A DNA stretch of 64,000 bases from Temnothorax longispinosus. Taxonomy: Eukaryota > Arthropoda > Insecta > Hymenoptera > Formicidae. A program made the position numbers and the translations under genes. The stretch lies in assembly GCF_030848805.1 (NCBI RefSeq), contig NC_092359.1:14056102-14120101 (forward strand), written 5' to 3'. This document shows positions 56,237 to 64,000 of this stretch, piece after piece (positions within the stretch are counted from its first letter, which is position 1; each line of letters begins with the position of its first letter). The notes beneath the pieces are model-generated. The model was not told the DNA's origin. It did not search any database and worked only from the letters and a program-made list of their open reading frames with translations.

Positions 56237-56746
56237 GTGCTCGGCTTTACGTCCAAACAGCAGGACGACATGCTGCGGATCCTGGCAGGCATCCTACATC
56301 TAGGTAACGTAAATATAAGCAGTTGCGTGAGCAAGGACGCGAAGGACGGCGAGGTGGATAGCGAGTCCAGCTACATTTCGCCGTCGGACCGGCATCTACT
56401 CATTCTTTCCGAGCTGCTGGGCGTCGAGGTGAACGCGATGCGCAAGTGGCTGTGCCATCGGAAGATCGTCTCGACACGAGAGGTCTTTCTGAAGCCTATG
56501 ACCGTGGAGCAGGCGAACGGGGCGCGAAACGCTCTGGCCAAGCATATCTATGCCGAGCTCTTCAACTAGATCGTGACCAACATCAACAGCTCACTGCAGT
56601 CACTCAGTCAGCCGCACTGTTTCATCGGCGTACTGGACATTTACGGCTTCGAAACGTTTGAGATAAACTCGTTTGAACAGTTCTGCATCAACTACGCGAA
56701 TGAGAAGCTCCAACAGCAGTTTAATCAGCACGTCTTCAAGCTGTCC
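56237..56746 (+). pseudogene. Class V myosin head fragment (retrocopy or captured exon)
   Basis: The plus-strand sequence reads GFTSKQQDDMLRILAGILHL, then RKWLCHRKIVSTREVFLKPM, AKHIYAELFN, a TAG where myosins have Trp, and LDIYGFETFEINSFEQFCIN to HVFKL. These are conserved motor-domain segments including the relay-helix region (DIYGFE, NYANEKLQQQFN). The style LGVEVNAMRKWLCHRKI is that of myosin V. There are no introns in about 510 bp and both ends are truncated. It lies in antisense orientation inside R1 ORF1. It is non-functional. Confidence 0.88.
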
Positions 56747-57715
56747 TGAGGACTCGCGACTCGCTCGCGGTCCATGTGGGAACCGGGGCAGGAGAAGCTT
56801 TCTGCCTCAGTACCTGCGGCTGTCCTTCTGTCACGGCCGATGTGGGAACGGGGGCAGAGTTTTGCCAGGGTACCTGCGACCGCGCTATGTTTGCGGTCGA
56901 CGTGGGAACGGGCCGCCTTGGACCTAGTTGTAGGACCCTTCTTCTTCTTTCCCTTAACCATTTCCACTTTCCCTGCCGCTGCCATGGGCATCCCGCTTTT
57001 GGCTGTTCGGAAGGCGCTTTCTCTCCTGCTCCTTTCCCCAACTTCTTGGAGCTGAGGTTGTTCATTAACAACTCCTTTAGCTCCCGGATCTCCCCCCTTA
57101 CTTCATCCCTGAATGTTGCGAGGCGTTCCTCCACCCCTGGCCCATCTTCCTACTGGATGACGCCGGGTTTATGGCCCTCGTTGCGGGTATCTTCGGTTCT
57201 ATAACCTTCTTTTTACCCTGCACCGAAGGTCTGAGTATGGGTGGCAAGCCTTCCTCCACCAGACCCCGGAGGACCTTGTCCCTCGAGTTTCCTTCCGACC
57301 CTGGTTTTTCTGGTCTTACCTCCGGCTCCACCTCCATGTCGCCAGCAGGTATCGTCCTATCCTCCGTCCAACGGTGGGTCTCCTTGTCCGAAGAGGATGC
57401 TGGCAGGACTATCTTCCTCTTTTTTGCCGTTCTCCCTTCCGTTCTTAGTGGAGAACCGTTCCCATTTTCTCTGCACCCTGCTCGTTTCCGCTGCCGCTCT
57501 ATCTCACTCCTCAGCTCCTGCAACTCCTTCTGTTGCTGAACCCTTGCTTCATGGAGGGCTGCGAGTTTCCTCTCTTGTGATGCGAGTTTCTCCCGCATTT
57601 TTTGCATCTCGGCGTCCCTCCTGTAGCCCAACGCCGGATCCTCGTACCTTTGGGCGAGCAACCTTATCGCGGCCGAGATCGTAGCTGCCGACTTATTAAG
57701 CTTGCCCCTGTACAC
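56747..57715 (-). pseudogene. R1-like ORF1, N-terminal part with coiled coil
   Basis: It starts MYRGKLNKSAATISAAIRLL. A long charged helix (about residues 35-75, EKLASQERKLAALHEARVQQ) predicts a coiled coil, as in LINE ORF1 proteins. After a frame change near 57110 it reads MEERLATFRDEVRGEIRELK, then Pro-rich repeats (APVPTS, SPAPVPTW), and stops at the myosin junction. Confidence 0.75.
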
Positions 57716-58560
57716 ACCATTCAGCGAGCGGATGTGGATTCTTTGGGATCGGATTTGTCATATACAGTCTATGAACCACCCGCACAACCATTTTCAAGTG
57801 GATCCGGTCAATTGTCAGTAGTTTGCGGTGCGTAAATGCAGTTTCTGGCCACCATATTGGATTATCATCCCAAATTTCGATCACCCAGCTACTGATTCGT
57901 GGTCAACCTACTATTAACTCTAACACAGGTCATTTTAGAGTTGTTTTAATCACGATTTTCTTCGTTTTCTAATAGTTTCATTGAAACCGTTAATGGATTT
58001 CAGATGTTTTGGTCGCCATTTTAGTACCGCCACATTAAATTCTGCAAAGTTGCACACGGTTTTCGATAGCTCTTACTCATAGCTACCTCTAGGCGCAAAA
58101 TAGTTTTTCTGCGATGAAAACAATTATGGGCAGGCCGGTGGCCCGGTTGACAAATTTTGCCCCATATATATGCCATACGCCTTTCGAAAGCTCTTTTCAA
58201 GACAAACATTTTCCGCCCTTAGTCATTAAAATCCGTCCATACCAATTTTGGACAGATAAGGGGTAAAAGTGACGTAGTTTGTCCCATATATATATATATA
58301 TATATGTTTGTCTTGAAAAGAGCTTTCAAAAGGCGTATGGCATATATGCGCAATTCAACATGGCGTCATAGTTATGGCTGCTTAAAGGGATAAATTCAAA
58401 ATTTCAGATTCAACATGACGCCATGTTGAATTGCGCATATATGCCACACACCTTTCGAAAACTCTTTTCAAGACAAACATTTTCCGCCCTTAGTCATTAA
58501 AATCCGTCCATACAAATTTTGGACAGATGGGGGGTAAAAGTGACGCGGATTGTCCTTGCA
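57716..58560. repeat. Dispersed repeats incl. CGCCCTTAGTCATTAAAATC copies and (TA)n
   Basis: Two copies of the 33820-type repeat (58195-58290, 58460-58550) surround a palindromic core around 58350-58440 (GCGCAATTCAACATGGCGTC and complement). No gene is seen. Confidence 0.7.
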
Positions 58561-60262
58561 ACCGCGCGCTTCAGGGGCGAGTTCGGAAACGATCCGACAA
58601 GCATGCTCGATGGAGAAGATACCGACTGAGGGGACGAAGGCGACGATCGGTAACGTGAGACACCCAAACCATAGTAACCTACAGAAGCAATGGGCCAGAG
58701 GACCACCCCGCGTACCTGGCGCACGAGTGTGCGATGTCAAATTTACCGACGGAGTAAGGTTCCCGAAAAGGGCACCGACTTCGGGAACAAGGACGCCCGA
58801 CAAATTGGGTGAAACCTGGGACACAGCCCCAAAGGGTTCGCGTCATGACCCGGTGAAATCCCCGGGAAACGCACCTTGTCCGAGGAGAGAGGGGTCCGAC
58901 GGACTCGCCAGGACCGGAGGAACCTCTCCAGAGGGTCGGCACCAATGTCCGGTGAAATCCCGGCGAAACGCATTTTCGCCAGGAATTCATCTATCCGATA
59001 GTCTCACCAGGACCTGGGACACCCTCCCAGGGGATCGGCGTCAAGGTCAGACGAGTTCCCCGGGAAACGCATCTTCCCCGGGAACAAACAACGAAATCCG
59101 TCACGAGAGGTCCTGGGACACCCGCCTAGGGGGTCGACGTCGTGCTCCGACGAAATCTCCGGAAAACGCGTCATCTCCAGGAACAGTGGCCCGGAGAGGT
59201 AATACCAGCTCCCGAGAAATCCAGCCAGAGGGTCGGCGTCAACGGCCGACGACACCGACGTCACCCGGACGTCATCCACAAGAAGAACACCCAAATTCAC
59301 CATCAGGGGCATCTCCGAGGAAATGCGCAAGGGTCGGCGTTGTCCGCGTCGAGAAATTTCCGCGAGTGGAAACCTGGTGCAGCGGTACCAAGGAAGGAAG
59401 GTTCTCGCACTGCGTTGCGCGTGGAAATTTCCACGGGAACCTTCTAGAACGGGCGTAAATGGAAGATGCGCAAAAGGGCACGCGAGAGGGTGGTGAAAAT
59501 CATCGTGTTTTCGCATGATCGCGCCAGATGTGCCGGCCGCGAACAATGGACAATCGAGAAAGTTCGAGGAGTAGGAGCGATCCGGCATAAGTGGGGAGCC
59601 CAAGCGAGAGCGACCGCTCGAGGCAGTCTCTCGGGTATAGCCGTGGCGAACACACTCGTACGATCGGCATACGCGTTATACTTTACAACCGAGAACTCCC
59701 GCGTACTATCGCGTTAAATTACTCGTCTTAACAATAGCGAGGGGCAATTAATTGCCAAATACAATCGAGTGTTAGCAACAATACGCGAGTTGAAATTCGG
59801 ATACATTGTTAATTAACGGAAGTGCATATCAAGTATATATCAACCACGGGCATTGAGTCACGCGGATACGGAATATTGTGCGGACATTATTAATCATTGT
59901 ATTTAACCACCGAATACTCGTTCGTTAATTCTGCGCACGAACATTGTATGATAGAGTGATGATCACGGCCGAGTGCGTGATCATAGTACAACAATCACGG
60001 GGCACAAAGTCCTCCGATCGGAATAATTATCTGGAGTAAAAGCATCGTATCGACTAAATAAATAAGCCGAAATACGCAATTTGAACAATTGTGCAACTTT
60101 ATTAAAATAAAGCGACATCCACACCGAGGCGAAAAACTCGCGTTGTGAGACACCTTTACGATATTGTGAAACGGCCTGTTATGTTGAAATGATGATCTGG
60201 AATTAAAGATTAATTAATTCTGAAACAAATTCTCCTGATTAATTATAAAAAAATTATCAATA
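58561..60262. repeat. GC-rich block with roughly 108-bp degenerate tandem repeats
   Basis: From about 58840 to 59220 the words GAAATCCCCGGGAAACGCA, CCAGGACC, TGGGACAC and GGTCGGCGTCA recur about every 108 bp. This keeps a 302-codon frame open (58550-59458) that looks like repeat translation (SPGNASSPG), not a protein. The rest, to 60262, is AT-richer, LTR- or promoter-like, with no recognisable gene. Confidence 0.6.
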
Positions 60263-60267
60263 CTTAC

Positions 60268-60390
60268 CTTCTACTTATCTTGTCCTTCGGCGATGATCCA
60301 ACGTTGGCCAGCGGCAATCCGGTATGCGATGTAAAGCGAGGATCCGGGGAAGCAGAGCAGCAACAGCAGCGATCCATCCGAGGCGGGAAC
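60268..60390 (-). other. Exon-like segment with strong splice signals
   Basis: On minus, a 123-bp segment lies between TTTTCTTTCAG and AAGGTAAGTA. One frame reads VPASDGSLLLLCFPGSSLYI... to GQDK and a stop near the 3' end. It may be the last coding exon or a UTR exon of an unseen gene, or part of a retroelement. The family is not recognised. Confidence 0.35.
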
Positions 60391-60628
60391 CTGAAAGAAA
60401 AGAAGCGAATTAGTACGTAATTAAAACATAATTATCGGGACTTAAGGCTGGTTTATAATAGCCGTAACCGTTAACCTAGGCCGGTGCCGTAGAGGCCGTC
60501 ACCGTAATCTGTTAAAAGGACGGTTTATAATAGTTCAGTTGACGTAGCTGTTAACGGTCGCAGTCACACCGTAAAACGCATAACCTATAAGTAACATTTT
60601 TTTATATAAATAAATTTAAATTAAAACA

Positions 60629-62044
60629 ATGGATTTTTGTCCAACAGAAACGATGGATTCATCAGAAATTATTGGGTGTGGAATGTTTATAACAATTCTG
60701 GGGCTAGCATACGTTGCATATAAAGACGCACCGTTGACTAACAAAATAAGGAGAAAACGCCGTTGGAGTGTACGTCCAATTAATCAAAAAAGGAAGGACA
60801 CAGGACATTTTCATAATTTATTTAAAGATATGGCGACAGTAGATAATGAACAATTTATTAAATATACAAGAATGTCGCAGACCAATTTCTATAAATTGTT
60901 AGGACTTATACAACACAAATTAGTAAAATGGAGCAGACGTGAGCCTATAAGTCCGGAACATAGGCTAGTTATTACATTATTGTAAGTGATAAAATCTTTT
61001 AATTTTTATAATGTTTTGTACAGAATTATATATATTAGTTTTGATGTAAAGAATAATGTAGAATTTATATTATTGCAGCTATTTGTCTCAAGGCTGCAGT
61101 ATGCAAGTAGTTGCGTGGTCCTTTTTGATTGGAAAAACTACTGTAATAATAAAGGAAACTTGTGAAGCAATATGGGATTTCTTAGTCCCATATATTGCAA
61201 ACAACCAACAGTCGAAGAATGGAAAGAGAAAGCGAACGAGTTTTACAAACAATGGAATCTCCCTAACTGTTGTGGTGCAGTCGATGGAAAACATATAACA
61301 ATTCAGGCACCAAAAAAATCAGGAAGTGCTTTTTTTAATTATAAAAAAACATTCAGCATCGTCCTCATGGCCGTTTGTGATGCTGACTACATATTTACAC
61401 TTGTAGACATCGGAGCATATGGCTCGCAAAGTGATGGCGGAGTATTTTCGGAGTCAGCCTTCGGCCGAGGATTGGACTCCGGTAAGATAAAATTACCAGC
61501 AAGTACACCATTACCGAACACAGATAAGGATTTTCCATATTATTTTGTTGGAGATGAGGTTTTTCCTCTAAAACCATATATTCTAAGACCTTATCCGGGA
61601 AGGAATTTAAATCAAGAAAAACAAATCTTCAATTACCGATTATCAAGAGCAAGGAGAACAATAGAAAATTCATTTGGTATTTTAGCATCGAGGTGGAGAA
61701 TCTTGCGAAATAATATCATTGCCGAAGTTGATAATGTAGAAAGGATTACCGCTGCTACGATATGTTTACATAATTTTCTGCGCATTTCTGAAAAGAATGA
61801 CGAACAGCTAGTATATTGTCCTTCAAATTTTTCTGACACTGTTCGAGATAATGGTCATATTAATGAAGGCTTATTTCGACAAGAACAATTAGATAATAGT
61901 TTTCAAAGATTAGGACGCATGGGTTCGAATAATCCATCAAGATCAATGATTGCTCTACGTGACAGCATGGCACATTATCTTTCGCACGAAGGGGCAGTTT
62001 CTTGGCAGTGGGCACATATTTTAAGAGGATCCAGACCGGAGTGA
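60629..62044 (+). pseudogene. Harbinger transposase-derived nuclease, one frameshift
   Basis: Cuts and joins the transposon ends together with the MADF protein. Exon 1 (60629-60981) reads MDFCPTETMDSSEIIGCGMF to SPEHRLVITL. A GTAAGT/TTGCAG intron joins it to exon 2 (61079-62044), which continues FYLSQGCSMQVVAWSFLIG. Near 61175 a one-base shift moves the frame to SPIYCKQPTVEEW. From there the DDE_Tnp_4 domain is intact: GAVDGKHI (first Asp), VDIGAYGSQSDGG (second Asp), RRTIENSFG (Glu). The protein ends WQWAHILRGSRPE. If the frameshift is an assembly error the gene could be functional; otherwise it is a very young pseudogene. Confidence 0.88.
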
Positions 62045-62210
62045 CATTGATAAGATATATATTTAACCAATTTCATTAATTGTCTATATTTAATATAATT
62101 AGTTTTGTAAAACAGATCTAATAAAATAATTAGACTTAGAATAGTAATAAAAATTGTACAACACAAGTTTGGGATAAAACAATTTATTTTTATATTAAAT
62201 TATATATGTA

Positions 62211-63971
62211 TTACTGTGTATATTTGGCAATTACTTGCATGATTTCTATTTTGCAATGTATCAAATTTTTATTGTCTAAATTTTTCAAGTCAGCATATAT
62301 GGAATTACAAAAATTTTTCAAAGAATTATCTTCCGCAGTCAAAGTGTTTCTTTCAGTTACAAATTTTTTAAAAATATCTACGGCTTCATCCATTTTGACT
62401 TGGATAGATGCTTTATTTGAGGAACCTTTGTCAGTCGGAGTAGTGGATCTGGAGCGCGAGCGTTTTACTGCAGGTGATTGAGTGCTTTCTCTTGAAGTGC
62501 GGTCTAGAGTTTCTCTTGAAGTCTCGTCCATCGATATTGATACGTCTTCAAAATCCTTATGTGTACCTGGAAATTTAATTAGTATTATTTTAAATGTATT
62601 ATTACTATGTTTATAATTAAAACAAATTATTTTAATATTTAAAAAAAGTAAACAATTAGTGTAGTTTGAAGAATCAATCATCAGCTGTATAAAATCACTC
62701 TCTACGACACTTTATACATTTCAATGTAAAACATTTATAATTGCTACAACCGAAAGTGTCTATTATAATAGTATCTATAAAACCAAAGACTTAAAGAAAA
62801 TTACAAAATTTTGAAATAAAATTGCAAACCAGTTTGATCGTCCAGATGTTCCACATATTCTTTTAATGTTTCATCAAGGTACTCAATATCTTCATAGGTT
62901 ACTTCTTCATCAACATTGTAGTTCTGAGTCGAATTTTGAGGATCTTTGGCAGAGGAGTCATTTGGCATAGAACATGTAGAATCCTCAGTGTCGTTGCATG
63001 GTGACTCGACGTTACCAAATGTCTTTCGTCGTTTTACATGTTCGTGTAAAAATGCCAAATTTTTCATTAATGGCCATTCTTTCTGATCCGATGCTCCTGA
63101 TCCTGATCGTATTAATTTGCATCGTTCTTTTGAAAATCGATTTCGTAAGGCAATCCAACGATCTCTACATTCAGAACCTAAATAAAAATTATAATTATTT
63201 AATACTGTAATACTTCATCAAGTATATCTGTATTTATATAATTTTATATGCGACATATATTTAGCGTACTTCAAGTAATTGAAAATGATAAAAAAATGTG
63301 TTAAAAAGGCTCAAATAATTAAAATTTAAAATTACATAAATTAATTATTACAAAACGTAAATTGTATTAAGTGTATAAAGATTGTATTCTTTGTTAAATT
63401 TTAACTTTGTTATTTTGTAAATTTTTTTTCGTATCATATACATTTGAAGAAGGCCTGATGTAGGCAGAAACGTTTGTTATTGTTTTTTTTTTTTTTATAA
63501 TATGCATTATTTGAATTAATAACTGTCTCTCTAGCTCTCGTAGGCTCTCCAGCTCTTTATCTTTTTAAAATTTAATTGAAAATGGTATAAATGTGATTGT
63601 AAATCAGTCATTTATCAGAATTCAAACTTTCTATATCTTGTTTAATAAAATAATCCAACTTTTTATTTGCGTATACAAAACAAACAGAAATTTAGGAAAA
63701 ATTTTGATGTTGGTATTTCTATGATAATTAATATTTATCAAATATATTATAATATACTCACTTGATGCTTTCAATTTGTTACCAATAAATTGCCAAGAAT
63801 TTTCTACGACATTTCTGTCTTTGTAATCTTTTTCTTTCTTGTCGTATAAATGCCGAAATTGTTCGACCCAGAAAATTAAATCCACGTCATTTATCATTGT
63901 ATCACGTATTTTTTTCTTTTTTGGAGGTGTTCTCTCCACTGAAAGAAACTCAATGCCTTCAACCTCCTATA
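62211..63971 (-). CDS. MADF-domain protein of the Harbinger element (5' end unresolved)
   Basis: This is the DNA-binding and nuclear-import partner that Harbinger nucleases need. Exons on minus: up to 63762 (start unclear; open upstream to about 63971), 63177-62830, and 62566-62211, all with GT-AG introns and consistent phases. Exon 1 reads LIFWVEQFRHLYDKKEKDY, and exon 2 continues ECRDRWIALRNRFSKERC and KEWPLMKNLAFLHEH. Together these give a complete MADF fold with its Trp and CRxRW motif. The C-terminal exon has an acidic/Ser-rich stretch, a basic VKRSRSRSTTPTDK stretch (possible nuclear signal) and a helical BESS-like end. No stops or shifts were seen. It converges on the nuclease gene with about 165 bp between the stops. 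Confidence 0.82.
63440..63490 (+). repeat. Short hammerhead-like motif in MADF intron 1
   Basis: CCTGATGTAGGCAGAAACGT resembles a minimal CTGATGA-stem-GAAAC core but has T in place of the last core A. It is followed by an oligo(T) run. It is likely a scrap of a Penelope-like or similar element. Confidence 0.3.
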
Positions 63972-64000
63972 TCACGTATGTCAAAATTAAGGTTATGTGT

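Larger units (their letters stand above)
53152..57715 (-). mobile_element. R1-like non-LTR retrotransposon, decayed
   Basis: On minus it carries ORF1 (from 57715) then ORF2 (from 54654), a GC-rich 3' region and an oligo(A) run at 53140-53150. The ORF1 stop TAA and the ORF2 ATG overlap as TAATG at 54656-54652, an arrangement found in this LINE group. ORF1 is frameshifted and split by a myosin fragment. ORF2 has lost most of its endonuclease and reverse transcriptase. The element cannot be autonomous. Confidence 0.8.
60446..64000. mobile_element. PIF/Harbinger DNA transposon, right end beyond the window
   Basis: The putative left terminus GGCTGGTTTATAATAGCCGT follows TTAA. It encloses the two genes typical of the superfamily: a DDE nuclease on plus and a MADF/Myb-like DNA-binding partner on minus, in convergent orientation. 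The right terminus is not seen. The GGTTTATAATAG motif is repeated at 60521. Confidence 0.8.

Noticed and set aside
56087..56569. Myosin gene in this window
   Set aside because: Only about 170 codons of the motor domain are present, with an internal stop and truncation at both ends; it is a fragment, not a gene.

Overview
This window looks like eukaryotic, insect DNA, most probably from an ant or another hymenopteran. The evidence is spliced UDP-glycosyltransferase (UGT) genes of the insect type, R1-like, mariner, Ty3/gypsy, PIF/Harbinger and Helitron elements, an AT-rich background broken by GC-rich repeat islands, and two 500-N assembly gaps. The ant assignment is inferred from the look of the UGT proteins and repeats; no database was searched.

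The one apparently intact host gene is a plus-strand UGT with six exons between 32168 and 50493. The exons join in frame to 537 codons, with a signal peptide, the catalytic His and Asp, the UGT signature and a C-terminal membrane anchor. Its third intron is about 10 kb and full of transposons. Two decayed relatives lie upstream. One (19753-27975) keeps only exons 1, 5 and 6, and its last exon is cut by a LINE flanked by a 14-bp duplication. The other (6399-6645) is a frameshifted scrap of exon 4 and its intron. The locus is therefore a tandem UGT cluster in decay.

The rest is mostly mobile DNA. 1-6.4 kb holds nested inverted-repeat elements, a minisatellite and a tRNA-like module. 7.0-8.0 kb holds an unidentified decayed coding sequence. 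9.3-17 kb holds foldback elements and two GC-rich LTR-like islands. 17.3-19.3 kb is a Helitron with recognisable ends. 20-31.8 kb is UGT pseudogene plus MITEs. 33.4-49.7 kb is the UGT introns packed with a mariner relic, foldbacks, several TTAA-flanked MITEs, Helitron pieces and a gypsy fragment. 51-53 kb holds more MITEs. 53.15-57.7 kb is a minus-strand R1-like retrotransposon interrupted by a fragment of a class V myosin gene. 58.5-60.2 kb is GC-rich repeat. 60.4 kb to the window end is a PIF/Harbinger transposon carrying its two usual genes, a DDE nuclease with one frameshift and a MADF-domain partner on the opposite strand.

Three small RNA-polymerase-III-type modules (two tRNA-like, one 5S-like) each sit inside an inverted-repeat element. 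That recurrence, the myosin fragment inside R1, and the Helitron and MITE junctions are the observations most worth following up.
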